Positions 42,901 through 55,389 are shown, counted from the first letter of the stretch. The stretch is DNA of 64,000 nt from Cricetomys ansorgei (GCA_026225945.1 JAMJFZ010004066.1:1905001-1969000), one strand, 5' to 3'. Notes: generated by a model from the sequence alone, not told the origin. Numbers and translations are program-made.

Positions 42901-45345
42901 GGACCAAACGTCTGTCTTCCAGACTTGTTCTCACTTCCCCCACCTCCTCAGTGGTCCAGACCTCTCCAGTCTAGTCCACTTCCGTTCTCCCTGAGGCCAG
43001 GCCACTTAGTACTCCAGAGTCCGTGTCTTGGGTTCCTACTCTGTCTGCAATGCCTTCACCACCATCCCCCTCAACGCCACATCCTTGAGTCCCTGTTGTG
43101 GCGCGATCCCCCTCCCACACAGGCTGTGTGGCAGCTGCTCCAGCGCAGGCTCCTTCCTAGGTGCTCTGTAGTGCCACCTTCTAAGGTGAGCGCCAAGCTT
43201 GCCATGGGTCTGACAGCAGGGTCCACCGCCCTCAGCCTCCTCTTCCTCTCTCCCCCCTCCTTTCCCGCAGAGTTTGAATCCATCCCTACGGCTGGATGGC
43301 AGGGCTGGCATAGGGCCGGCTTTGGGGCTTTCCAGCTTAGAAAAGGAAATAACCACGTTAAGTCTCAGGCCTCTCAGGGATTTCCCTGGATTTTTCTGTT
43401 CCGAGGCAGTGTGGTCAGGACTAAGGCTCTCTACCTGTTTTCTCAGACTGAGCTTTGGGTAAGGTGCCCATGATGGCGCCCACCCCACAGGGTGGGAATC
43501 CTTGGAAAGTTTGTAGCTGTTGAGCATTCTGTTTAAGGAAAGATTGATACTTTTCTTCTCTGAAGATGTCGATCAGATAAGGATTTTTGAACTGGAACCG
43601 GGACCCTGGTCTTGTTGGACATCTTTCCTCTGGACAAACAGCGTGTGGATACAGTGCACGATCACTGTGTTGGCCATTTCTTTTAGAAAGCTAAGTTCTT
43701 TGACAGTCACCCTTGTGAAAGTTTGCTCACTGTCACTGGACTCTGATTTTAGTTGTGATCCAGATCCGTTTCAGCCTTCCTGTTAAAGTAACTGACTCGG
43801 GGAGCTTTGGTAGAAACGAGATCAGCAGCTTGGAAATTTCAGTTACCAAGTTTGTGTCAGGTGTCTTAGCAGATCCTGGTCAGCTGGTAAAGGGGAGGCT
43901 TTCATGGGTTAAATCTGTTATGAGTTTTTGGGTGGCCTTTGATGTGTGAGTGCCAGGGGGCGGGTGGTGTTCATTGACATTCTGAGAGTAGCTCTGAGTG
44001 TGGTCACAGGATTGAGGGTTTATGTGATGACAATTGTGAGAAAATCTTGGAACCAGCCATTTTATTGAAGGTGGGATAGGTTTTGCCTTCATCTTTACGG
44101 TGTTACAGAAAGTGTGAACGGTTGAGTTAGCAATCTCTCTAAAGTTAATTACCATTATGGAGTTTCAGCATTTATTTATGTATTTGTATTTGGGAAAACA
44201 GTGACCTTTTAGGAATGAGAGCTCTTGGGGCTGGGATGAGGGCTGGGTCAGGAAAGTGCTCACCCGCTCAGCATGAAGGCCTCTGCTGCTCTGCAGCACC
44301 CACTGAAAAATCCGGTGTGGCTCCACACGGCGGCTGGGAGGCTCACCTAATCAGTGAGCCCCAAGTTCCTATCTCAAAACACAGGGTGACAGCTGTGACA
44401 GGGTGAAGCCATAGCATCTGAGGTCACCTCTGGCCTGCACACGCACATCTGCAAGTGCAGCTGCATACATTCACACCGGTATACACTGGATCAATAAGAG
44501 AGGTCTACTGGAACCTTCCTGTGAAAACCACACAGCATCATGAAGCGCAGCGAGGGAAGGCACTGGAGTTGATAATGAGCACCGAGAACTTTGAGGTCTA
44601 CAGTTGGCGGGCTTTGGGGAACAGCCTGTCAGATCAGGGCACTTGGATCAGACTAGCAGCTGCATGACATGCAGCCAATTAATTACCTCTCAGGGTCTCC
44701 GTTTTCTTGTTTTGAATGGGATTTTAGCCCTATTATAAACATCTTTGATTTCCTACACAATCCATCGATGTGGTTACCTCCTTTCTTCACGTTACGGTTG
44801 GCCAACGTATGTGCTTCTGTTCTCAACCCTGAGACCCAGACTTTTGTGTTAAAGGTAGCACATTTGATGTGTGTTAAGCCTTATTTTGGTGCATTGATTA
44901 CATTTATGCTTTTTTTTCTTCCCATGGACACCCCGCCCTTTTAAGTTGTTGGGTGATACGTCAAAGTGCTTTGGAAAGCTGTTCTGTGCAGAAGAAAGAA
45001 ATGTTCGAGTTTCTGTATTTGAATTAATATAATTTTAATGAGCATCTTTGTGGTATTTAGTAGGAACTGTTTCATGAGGTTCAGGGGTCGATGTGTGCAT
45101 CGATAGTAGTCCTGTTAGCATTATCTTGTGGACATCTCAGAGTCCACTGGAGAATGCAGCTGTTTGGAAATTGTAAGAACTGTGCCCCTGTGAGGTCCGC
45201 AGATGAACCCCAAGCACGTAGGACACTTGGGACAAGTGAAATCCAGGCTCTGAGGTTCCATGCTGCCCTTCAGAAAGATCCATCTGTGCCTCAGTTAGTT
45301 GAAGTATCAAGCGCCTTAGCTTTTTTGTATCTGTTTTTTTCTTTT
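42900..45345. other. SINE-poor unique sequence of Smurf1 intron 1
   Basis: About 2.4 kb with almost no recognisable interspersed repeat, apart from a possible RSINE-like piece at 44230-44440. No splice-bounded ORF seen. The low repeat load next to the promoter is compatible with regulatory content. Confidence 0.5.
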
Positions 45346-45572
45346 TAAAACATTTTTTTTCCTTTTTTAGATTTAGTTATTTTATGTGTTTTGCCTCATT
45401 TGTATGTGTGCATCATAGCGTGCCTGGAGCCCTCACAGTCAGAAAAGGGTTGTGAATCCTCTGGACCTGGAGTTAATGTTTTTGAGCTGATATGTGGGTG
45501 CTTGGAATAGAACCTGGAGCCTCTGCCAAGAGTAACAAGTGCCCTTCACCACTGAACCATCTCTCCAGTCCT
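45345..45572 (-). repeat. B2/B3 SINE
   Basis: T-rich start (A-tail on minus), TTATGTGTTTTGCCTCATTT and end CACTGAACCATCTCTCCAGTCC. Confidence 0.8.
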
Positions 45573-46169
45573 GCTTTTGTACTTTGAACTCACTTGTGTT
45601 TTCTTGCTTTTTTTGGAGCCAGGATTGGGTCCCGGGAAGAGAAATTCTATTTGAAAGTAGAGGGAGGAAAGGGACCTGGCTTGCTCTGTCGGGACGTGCA
45701 AGGCTATTTATCTGGTTGGCGCAGGTGTGCGTCAGGGCCCTGTTCCCATCTCCCGGCTGGGATGACGAAAGTCAGCGTGAGACAGCTGGAGTCATAGTTG
45801 CTAATACTTTCAATCTGGCCATGCACAATTCGGTGGCCTAAATGATTCATAGTAGTCAGCGGCTCTTAAGAAAGTTAAGGGAACCGCCAGGAGTGTGGAC
45901 TGTCAGTTTGCTCTAGCAGAAGCCCAAGGCCAGCAGAACTTTTATTTTGACCACTGTAATGTGATGAGAGATGGTCTGACAGCCTTAGAGACCATGTGAT
46001 CGTTTATAGCTGCCATCCCCTCTCCGCCAGATACGCCTTCCTTAGGGGCCTCCTCAAGCTTAGGAAGGTACTGGAAGAGCTGTACACATAAGAAGACTCG
46101 TGTACTTTGTTTCCTACCTGTATTTTTAAGCAGTTGTGAATCCAAGTCAAACTAGATTCTTTTTCTTGT

Positions 46170-46590
46170 GGGTTGGTGTGTGTGGTGCCCGCACACGTGT
46201 GCGTGGAGGGCAGAGGTCACTGTATGGACTCTTCTTCCGTCAGTCTCCACTTTTTGAGACTGGGTCTCTCACTGAACTAAGAGCTTGCTGATTCCACTGC
46301 AAGTGCAAGGATCCTCTCGTCTCTGTTCCCCAGTCCCCTCCTGGGGCCCAGCACTGGATAGCAGGGCTCTAAGTTAGAAATTTTAAGTTTATGGGGCTGG
46401 AGAGGTGACTCAGTGGTTGGGAGCACTGGCTGCTCTTCCAGAGGTCCTGGGTTCGGTTCCCGGCACCCACGTGCCAACTGTGCAACCATCTGTAACTGTG
46501 GTCTCCCAGGATCTGACGCGTCCTTCTGATGTGTGACATACACGCAGGCAAAGCAGCCGTGTATATCGAGTAAATACATCTTTTAAATGT
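46170..46590. repeat. RSINE-like (-) and B3 (+) SINEs
   Basis: 46170-46335 minus-strand RSINE/B1-like mix; 46393-46590 plus-strand B3 with GGGCTGGAGAGGTGACTCAG head, followed by (GT)n. Confidence 0.7.
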
Positions 46591-46957
46591 ATGTGTGTGT
46601 GTGCATGTGCACGCTGAGAGACAGAGAAGTAAGACACAGGCAGACACAGTATCAGTGCTTCTGGTTTAGCAACTGTCACTGTGCCTTTCCTTCTCTTGTG
46701 CGGTTTGCGTGAAGTCCTGGGGCTGTTTCGTCCAGTATTTTCTCAAGGACTACAAAGAGGAGCACCACCACCGCTGTACTGTTTCAGCATTAGCACAGGG
46801 ATCAGCTAACGAGGCTGACTTGTGCAATGCATTTGTGGCACTGGTTAAAAGTCAAAATAGCCAAATTATGGCTCAGCTCCTACCCCCAAACAAAACAAAT
46901 CTATCTTCATAATGTTCTTGGTTTTCTGGCTGAGGTAGCCTAACTTTCAGGATTCTT

Positions 46958-47116
46958 TTTTTTTTTTTTAAGACAGGGTTTCTCTGTTGTAACTCTGGGT
47001 GTCCTGGAACTCACTCTGTAGACCAGGCTGGCCTTGAACTCAGAGATCTGCCTGCCTCTGCCTCCCGAGTGCTGGGATTAAAAGCTGGGTAAAAGTGTTT
47101 ACCACCACTGCTTGGC
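46958..47116 (-). repeat. B1 SINE with perfect 16-bp target-site duplication
   Basis: T-run, AAGACAGGGTTTCTCTGTTG and on to CACCACTGCTTGGC. AACTTTCAGGATTCTT occurs at 46942-46957 and again at 47117-47132, immediately bracketing the element. Carries a short insertion after GGGATTAAAAG. Confidence 0.93.
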
Positions 47117-47132
47117 AACTTTCAGGATTCTT

Positions 47133-48585
47133 ACATGGATCAAATTTTTTTGTAATTTAAACAAAACTAGAATTTAAAAAATCTGTTAAACCATTTAAAC
47201 ACTGGTTTGTTTGTAGGTGGCTTTATTTAGAGACAGCCACAGCTTATACCTGCTTGTAGCCCCAGTGCTCTGCCTGGCTCTCTCCCTGACTATAAAGTCC
47301 CTAACACCACTCTAGTTAACGGGGAGTCTGAAGGAAGCTCTTCAAAAAACAGACAGAGCACAGCCCCTTGGATGAGGGGCCTCTTCTTTCTCAAATGTTT
47401 GAATTACTTTTGTGTCTCCAGACCAGATCTAATCCATTTAGATGTTTAAACAAAGCGAAATATTTCTACATTTCTGCTAATGGCAGTGGGGGCTGTTTAC
47501 TGTTTTAAAGCAAGGTTGCTGGTGCTACACTCCATCTGCAGTCCCAGCCGCGGGCGCCTCCATCGCAGCGGAAAGGAATTCTAATTGGCTGAGGAATGCT
47601 GCCGCATCAAGTATCACCAGGCAGGAACCAAGCGGACTGCGGGCTGATGCAGTTCAGATGTTTGAAGCTCTCAAGTGGAACTTGGATACTGCCTTCAGGA
47701 GCAGGGCTTAGGGCTGCTTTGGTTGGAGCTGGCAGCCGGTTCTCGTCTGTGGACTGTCTCTGAAGGTGATGGTACATTCTGGTGCTGTAGCCGCTGGCTT
47801 AGGGATCGGGTCTGAACCAGTTTTCCCAGAAGTACCCACGGTGAGGAAGAGAGTTGTGTAGAATTAGCATCTTCTCATGACTGTGTTTTTATATCCGAGG
47901 TGGGAGATGTCTCCCCTTCCATACCACTGAAAGCCTGACCAAAGTGGTTAAATATTTCAGCGGATAGCTATGGTTTATTTATAGTATTAAGGTAGCGAAA
48001 TGTAAACACAGGGCCACAGGTGGCAGTTCTATCGCTCCCTCTCCCTTTCTGTCTCACATAACCTGGTGGGTAGAGCCTCATCTCTCGAGCACAAAAGCTT
48101 TCATCCTCATTAGAGCAGACATGACTACTTGCCAGAGACCCACCAGGCCCGGCCACCGGAGGGGTGTGGGAGGGTCATCAGAACCCTGATCTCAGCCACT
48201 GCCTCCTGCACGTCCAAGCTTGCTGTTTATAACCTTGTCTTTATTGCACGTGGCCTTGTGGTCTGGCAGGGGTAGTGTGTAGTGTGTAGGAGGCTGGCCG
48301 AAGGAGGGGCCTCGCTTTGCCTCCGTAGAGAAGTCACTGTCCATGCTGGGGTGAGACGTGATGGTGCGGTGCTTCGGGATCACCTACACTCCTCACCCAT
48401 GGTCTGTAAGTCCGATACGTTCATTGATTCCCCAGGTTGGACTTCGGCGGAATTGTACTTTGGTTTGTCATGGGTCCTCTGTCAGAGGTGAGGGGTAGAT
48501 GTTTGTTTTCATCTCTGCAGGGAAAGAGTTCTCTAACTGGCCCCCGACTTATTTTGCAGCCGAGAACGGTTTTAAATGCCCCATG
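47133..48585. other. Repeat-free block in Smurf1 intron 1
   Basis: About 1.4 kb without recognisable SINEs. 47541-47680 is CpG-bearing with an inverted CCAAT box (ATTGG, 47584-47588) and a TEAD-type GGAATG (47593-47598) nine bases apart. No coding exon seen. Confidence 0.45.
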
Positions 48586-48589
48586 CTTC

Positions 48590-50960
48590 TCCCTTTACTT
48601 CCTGAATGGCTTGATTACAGGCACATGCTGCCACTCTGCGCTCTGCAGAGCTGGGCGCCAAACCCAAGGCTTCAGGCCCGCTAGGCAGGCCCGCTACCAA
48701 ATGAGCTACATTCCTGGCTCTTTGATTTCTTTCTGTGGTGCTGGAGGTTGGACCCGGGGCCCTGGGCACTCTAGGCAGGTGCTCCCCCACCACCAAGCCG
48801 CATCTCCAGCCAGATGTCACTTCTTACGCCTCATAGCCAGATGGACGACAAAGGCAGTGCTGCGCCTGCAGACTGGAGACAGTCTGTGGAGCTGACTGGT
48901 AAACGTGGAACGCAGTCTCAGAAATGGACACGTGAATGGTTTTTGTGTATTCAGAAAGTTTGCTGGCACAATAGTGTTAATGAGCCTAAATGAGCATGAG
49001 CAGCATGTGTGCGTGTGCATGTGTGTGTGATGTATGGCCAGAGGAGGACGTTGAGTCCTGTTTGTTGTATCTCTGTCCACCTTATTCTCTTGAGACAAGG
49101 TCTCCCCATTGAATCAGGAGCTTGGGAGGGGGCGCACAAATGACATTGATTCTCCCGTCCCCACCATCCACATCCCTGGGGTGGTTTGTTAGGCTGCTGT
49201 TGGGGTGGCTCAGCAAGGATGACATGGAGGCATTCTCATTGATGCAAACTCTGCCAGGCCTCAGCAGAGGGAACTACTGTCATGGCAAGTGCCACACTGG
49301 ACAGTGGAGCCCTGAGAGTCCCAGTTCAGGAGTTTTTATTGATCCAGAATTCCTCAGGTGTTCTACTGATAACACGTGCAGATCATTAGCAATCAAACAT
49401 CCCCACATAAATCCAACACCTGCAGACAATACAAAATGCCAAGACCTAGGCAGACTCTCACCCAGTAGTGCACAAAACAATATTTTAAACACAACTAAAA
49501 ATATCAAACTTCTACAATACTGGGGTTACGAGTGCTTGTGTGGCCATGCCTAGCCTTTTATATGTCTATCCTGGTTCTCATGCTTGCACGCCAAGGACTC
49601 CTGTTCACTGAACCGTCTCCCCAGCCCCTAGCACCTTCTCCAGTGAGTGGTAAAGCCTTGAACACGTGCTCAGGAATAATTAGTTCAGTGGGAATCTGGC
49701 CATGATTACTATTAGCTGGAGAATGTTAGAGGGTAGGAAATGAGGCAGGTATTGATTGCAGACTGAGAGTGCGTTGTGTTTGGAGACAGGGCTTCCTGTA
49801 GCCAAGGATGACCTTGAACTCTTGACGATCCTGCCTCCTCCACTTCCCACTGCTGGGATTTTACAAGCATAATGGTTTCATGTTTTTTAAAAATCCAAAA
49901 GATCAGCCAGAAGTCAGTTATAAGCAGTGAAGAATGTTAGTAAAGGAGCTGAGTGGGGCAGTTTCTCCGTGGTAAAAGACTGAGATGAATATGCAGATAG
50001 GAAAGAACCTTGGGACCCACGTGGTCTCCTTAGTATGTGGGGTATTCTCAGGAAAGGGGTGGGGTGGGCGGGCACATGCACAGACCACCGGAAAGAGAAG
50101 TGGATTTCAGACCTGTGTAAAGACTTTGCTTTATTGTCCTTATACCCATTTTTTGCCCTCTTACATTTCCCTTCCTTCTTCCTCATTTTTCTCCTCCATC
50201 CTCTTCACCCCTCTTCATTTTCTTCTTTGAGACAGGGTTTCTCTACATAGCTCTGGCTGGCCTGGAACTTACTATGTTGACCAGGTTGGCCTTGAACTCA
50301 CAAAGATCGCCTGCCTCTGCTTCCTGAGTGCTGGGATTAAAGGCGTGTGCCACCATGCCTGGCTCAAAAGTATTTTGAAGACTACAATAGCATCCCCGCC
50401 TATGCCCATATTTTGGGACGTCTCCTCACTGAGGAGCGTCTTAGGAGCCGCGCAGAACAGGGAGCTTGGAGCTCGTGTCTTGTCCTTGGAATAGCTTCTC
50501 CTTTTGAGTATGTTTATTCTGACACCGAGGTGCCCTCCCTCCAGTCTTGCTCTGGCTTGCTAAAGTAAATCTTGGTTGTTCTCTCCAGACTCAGCCCCAG
50601 CTCACCTAGCTCATGGATGGTTTGAGAACCTGGAGTCTTAATCTGAATTCTCCTTTTGGTTTGTATCATTTATTGAGAATGTTATCCAGGGACACCCCTG
50701 ACTTATTTCTGTGAGCTACTCTGCGTTCCTCCCTGAGGTGTGAAGTGTTAACAGTATTTAATAAATTAGTGTGTGCCTGCACTGAGCTTCAGGAGTTTGT
50801 TTTCTGGCATTTGTTCAGTGTATGTGGGGTGCACATGTTGGGGTCAGAGAACAGCTTGAGGGGTCAGTTCCCTCCTTCCACGAGTGGGTCCTGGGGATTG
50901 AACTCAGAGCCTTAGGCTTGGCAGCAGGTGTCTTTACCCACTCACCATCTTGCTGGCCAT
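48590..50960. other. Smurf1 intron 1: SINEs and a possible antisense LTR
   Basis: ID-B4 (-) about 48590-48720, ID-type (-) about 48725-48812, RSINE-like (-) about 49000-49125, possible LTR (-) 49280-49520, B3 piece (-) about 49550-49626, B1 piece (-) about 49780-49870, B1 (-) 50225-50365, B3 (-) about 50805-50960. 50366-50800 is unrecognised. Confidence 0.5.
50225..50365 (-). repeat. B1 SINE
   Basis: TTTGAGACAGGGTTTCTCTA through to GGGATTAAAGGCGTGTGCC and CACCATGCCTGGC; full length. Confidence 0.9.
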
Positions 50961-51479
50961 GAGGTTTTGTTTATTTGAATTTTTGAAGTGCCTAAGGATA
51001 TTTTCATATCTGGCTTCCACGGAAGATCTGAATTTGTTTTACCTTCTTACATCTCTGGGATAGCATCCAGAGTTGCACTCAGTTGCACTTCCACACCTGC
51101 TGTGGCCCATTACGGACTGCTGGTGACACTTCGGCCTTGTGTCTGTCCCCTGCTTCAGGGTCATAGTTACCAGGGAGTTACAAAGAGTGCCACACTGGAG
51201 CAGGACACGAGGCCCAGCTCACAGAGAGCTTTTGTTTTTTTCCTGTGTGCACTTTTATTTCTAGGTTAAAAAATAGCATCTGATTTATTTTATTCCCTGG
51301 AAACACTGTGTACCAGAGAGAAAAAGGATGTTCCCTCATCCTTGGTGAAGAGCCTCCTCCTGCAAGGATGCAGAATACAAGGAGACACGCTTAACTGCTG
51401 CTTGCTGCTCTTCCCAAATAATCAGTGGTCATGTGTAGAAAAAGATTAGTTACATCATCAGTGTAACTCTCCTTAGGTC

Positions 51480-53010
51480 TTAGGGAAGATAGCTTACACT
51501 GGAAATTTATTGCATTTATTTGCACATGCACACAAACACACAAATACGAATAAACGGAGGTCAGAGGGCAACTGCAGGTGTCGGTGGTTATTCCCACCAT
51601 GTGTGTTCTGGAGCTTGAACTCACGTTGTCAGATTTGGTTGCAAGCACCTTTATTGTCTGAGCCATTTTGCCTGCCCAATACTTAGAAATTTGAAGCAGT
51701 CTTTGTTTTGGTTAGAAGGCCTTTTTTTTCTGTGTAATTATGTAAGATCAGAGATTTGATGTTGAGACTTCCCTGCAGCTTGTCCTCCCCTCCCGCATGG
51801 AACCATACTGAGAGCCAAAGAGGACAGGTTATTGGTGTTGTGTGACATCACTGTACCGTAAGTAAGGTACTCCTTCACCTCTTGGTGGGTGGCTGGCTTT
51901 CTGGTCGGGGCACCTGTGCAGTGCGTGTGTCTGGATGGGCGTCTGTTAGGCAGGGACAGAGCGAGCATAAGTTCAGCTGAGACAAAACTTGCCGTGCTCT
52001 TTCTCAGAGTCGGGACGCCAGATGACCCCCACCTTAGTACACGTGAGTGTTGCAGCCTCCTGACCCTTGTCAGTGAACCCTCTCAGTGGATGTGGTCTGG
52101 AATCCTCGTCTGGCGGTTCTGCCGTGACCTTCATCCCCTCTGATCGCTCCCCTAAGAAGCAGCCTTAGAAAGCTGCTCCTTTCAAAGTCTTAATTTTTAA
52201 CTAATTACAGTGTGGCGGGTGTGGGGAGGGTCGGGACAAAGCGCAGGAAGTCCTGTGCGCCCTCCCTCAGCTCCCCTCACTTTTTTATTGTTTATCACTT
52301 TATTCATTTTTGTGTGTGTCTGTTGTGCAAACACCATAGTACACACATGGAGTCAGTGAAATCTGTGAGAGTTGTTTTTCTTCCCCTGTGTGGGTTGTCA
52401 GACTTGGTGGCAAGTCCTTTCACCCACCAAGCTGTCTTATGGGCCCTTGTTTGTTTAAATTTAACTCCCCTTAACCACTTTGTTTTGAGACAGGATCTCA
52501 TGTAGCACAGGCTAGCACCAAACCTTGTGTGGAGGCGAGCTCCAACGCTCTCCTCTCCACTTTCCTGTGGCTCCTCTTGCCCCTCAGATCTCAGTCTCAT
52601 GGTCACCACCCCAGGGAGAACTGACTGGCCTGCAGCTCCCAACTCCTCCCTCCTTCAGCTGTACGCCTTATGGGTCTTTGCAGATTAGTACATCTGTCAC
52701 CCTCGAAGCCATCAAATCAGTTGGGTTTTCTGTCTCTGCTCCTTAAAGTTCCCTGAAGCCAGGGGCCCTGCTCTCTTGGCAGTTTCTGTGTCCTACTGCA
52801 ATTGCTTGGAGCCTGGGTGCATGTGCCAGCACTTGTCTCCTTGTTGATCAGGCCTGGTGGGTGTGCTGCCCCAAGTAGTTTCCTGTGAGGCCAACTCTTT
52901 GTGTGTGTGTGCACATGTATAGGTGCCTGTGTAGGCTGGAGAATAGTCTTGAGTGTTCTGGAGCCATCATCTTGTATGTTGATACAAGGTCTCTCAATAC
53001 ATGCTGTAAA
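51480..53010. other. Smurf1 intron 1: B3-type SINEs and unique sequence
   Basis: B3 (-) about 51505-51677, B3 (-) about 52280-52447, RSINE head (-) about 52895-53000. 50961-51480 and 51680-52260 are unique without coding signal. Confidence 0.5.
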
Positions 53011-53830
53011 GGAATATTTAATCATTTAATCGGGCAACATGGCTGCTCTGGGAAAGGATTACGTTGAAAGGCCTGTGTGATTAGCTAGGAATGGATCAAA
53101 TCCAAGGATCTGTATGAAGGGATCACATCCAGGGGCCTGTGTGGTCTACATGGGATGTAGAAAGAATGTTGCTACACATCTTTAATCCCAGTATTCAGAA
53201 GGTAGTGGTAGCACATGCCTTTAATCTACAAAACAAGCCCAGATAGGAAGCAGAACTCGGAAGGAGTCAGCGTCAGACAGGAAGTTACATCTGAGTTGAG
53301 TCAATGATGAATCGGAGGAAGAGTTGGCAGAATGAGTCAGAGTGAGGACATGTCCAACTCTCAGATAGAAAATGAGACTCTCAGCTCAGAGACAGGAGAC
53401 AAGACATAGAGGATAAGACACTGGATAAGAGACAGAGTCAGAGACACGGAAGCAGTCTGAGGCAGAAACACAGAAACAGCTCAGCAGAAGTCAGTATCAG
53501 ACGGGAAGAGTGAGTCAATTTGAAGCCAGGCAGAGCAGTTCAGTCAGAGAAGTTGCGAGAGTCAGCCAGAGTCAGAAGAGTTTGGTCAGACACAGTCTGC
53601 TAGCTCAGAAGGTCAGTTTGTACCAACAGCTTAGAGAAGAGTTTGAGCCAGAGCAGCAGGAGAGTTGATTAGTACAGCTCTGAGTTCGGAAGGAGCTAGT
53701 CGGGTGGCTCAGTCAGCAGTAAGTCTTGGAGGCTTAAACTTATCAGAGTATAAGGAGGCTAAAACCTCCAGGGCTTCAGGACTAGGACCGGTGATTGAAT
53801 TAGCCAAAGAATAAACTGCCCCTTGAACCT
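53010..53830 (+). repeat. Purine-rich repeat-like unit with AP-1 consensus sites
   Basis: A B1-like scrap (CACATCTTTAATCCCAGTAT) at about 53167 is followed by roughly 550 bp of GA-rich sequence built from GAGTCAG/CAGAGACA-type words, ending ...CCAAAGAATAAACTGCC near 53822 (AATAAA about 53810). Perfect TGAGTCA sites at 53297-53303, 53333-53339 and 53511-53517. It may be a rodent LTR or SINE-derived family I cannot name. Confidence 0.5.
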
Positions 53831-54956
53831 GAATCAATGGCTAAAACATCTTGTGCCCTCTTCGCTCTCTACTCCCAGCCTTCCTCTGTAGCAGGAGCTT
53901 CTTCCAGCAAAGACACTCTTCCCTTCTCCTCCCAGGTCCTTCCTGACTACTGTGAGAAGTAGGTACGCCCCCAGCAGGACATCGCCCACTTTTGTACCCT
54001 TCTTACAACGTCCCGAAACACTCCTGCTCTCCCTGGCAGCCCTGTCAGACCACAGGCTGGCAGGGCTGGAGGCCAGGCATTGATACCCACCTTTCCTGCG
54101 CTCTTCAGCCAGGGTTTTTCTTCTGTTTTCTATTTACAGGATAAGTTTTTTTTTCCTCCCGATTATTTTTCAAAAGCATGGTACTTTCAGATTTAAGTAG
54201 TGAAAAGCCTAGTTTAATTGGCTCAATAGGCAGACGTGGGTCAGTTGCTTATAACATCCCGACGCAGTTGCAGTGGCCCAGGAGGGCCTGGCTCCTCTCT
54301 GTTTCTCAGTGACCATCTCTTCCTGTGGCAGCCAGGGTCTGGGTGTGACTCTGTGGGTAGAGTACTCACCTGCGTGCTCACACTCCATCCCTAGCACCAG
54401 GCAAACTAAGTGTGGTGGTGCATGTCAATGATCCCAGCACTTGGGAGGTGGATGACCTTGCCTCAAAGCAAACAAAATCCCCCTCTCCTTTTAACCCCCA
54501 AACAGAGGAAGGTGACTGCTGAGAGTTGGTTTCTAGCTTTAGATCAAGCAAAAAGTTGGCTTTCTGACTTCTGGCCCTGGGTTGGATGCTCTTCAAGTAG
54601 TGTCTTCGTGTGAGGACAGCGGAGGCTCCATTCAGTGCTGGTCTGAAGAGTCAGCATGCCTTTTCTATAGCAGTGTGAATGAGGCCAAAGACGTATGTGT
54701 AGAAGTGCCAAGTCTTTGCCAAGGCTTTGCCAAGGCTTAGGAATGGTCTGTGTGAGTCTACCTTAGTGAGCTTGTGTCATGAACTGTAGCATCTTTCTGG
54801 ATTAAGCCAGGTATAGTGGTGAGTGGCTGTCATCACGGCTCTCAGGAGGATCTTGAGTACGAGGCCATGTGGGCATCATAGGAGACTCTGTCTGAAAACA
54901 ACATTTGGGACTACCCAGAATTCAGGTACAGCTGGTAGGAATGCATTGTTTCTTCA
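53831..54956. other. Unique sequence and weak B4-type SINEs
   Basis: 53831-54330 unique with no gene seen; ID-B4 (+) about 54335-54490; 54500-54800 unique; B4-type (+) about 54810-54905. Confidence 0.45.
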
Positions 54957-55352
54957 TCTGTTCTCAGCTTGTGGGTCGTGGCCCCTTTGGGGGTCGAATG
55001 ACCATTTCATAGTGATTGCCTAAGACCGTCGGCATATCAGATACTTTACGATTCCTTTAAAAATATTTATTTTTACTTTATGTACTTTGGTGTTTTGCCT
55101 GCATGTATGTCTATGTGAGGGTGTCAAATCCCCTGGAAACAGGAGTTAAAGACAGTTGTGAGCCGCCATGTGGGTGCCGGGAATTGAACCTCTGGAAGAG
55201 CAGCCAGTGCTCTTAACCACTGAGCCATCTCTCCAACCCCATACATCATGGTTCTTAACAGTAGCAAATACAGTTATGAAGTAGCAATAGAGGGACCACA
55301 ACATGAGGAACTGTATTAAAGGGTCATATATTAGGAAGGTTGGGAATTACTG
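54957..55352 (+). mobile_element. URR1-like hAT DNA transposon, split by a SINE
   Basis: Left part TTCTCAGCTTGTGGGTCGTG with GGGGGTCGAATGACC and right part AACATGAGGAACTGTATTAA ending GGAAGGTTGGGAATTACTG match the rodent non-autonomous URR1 (hAT-Charlie) layout with short terminal inverted repeats. The halves are separated by a SINE at 55055-55240. Confidence 0.7.
55055..55240 (-). repeat. B2/B3 SINE nested in the URR1-like element
   Basis: Starts T-rich, ends CATCTCTCCAACCCC. Candidate 14-bp target duplication ATACTTTACGATTC (55041-55054) / ATACATCATGGTTC (55241-55254), 10 of 14 identical. Confidence 0.8.
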
Positions 55353-55389
55353 GGTGTTTCTAAAGAAACAGAACAGTACATTATCATTG

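Noticed and set aside
46709..46912. 67-codon plus-strand ORF as an alternative Smurf1 exon
   Set aside because: No strong acceptor/donor pair in a phase compatible with exon 1 and no similarity to the SMURF1 C2 domain.
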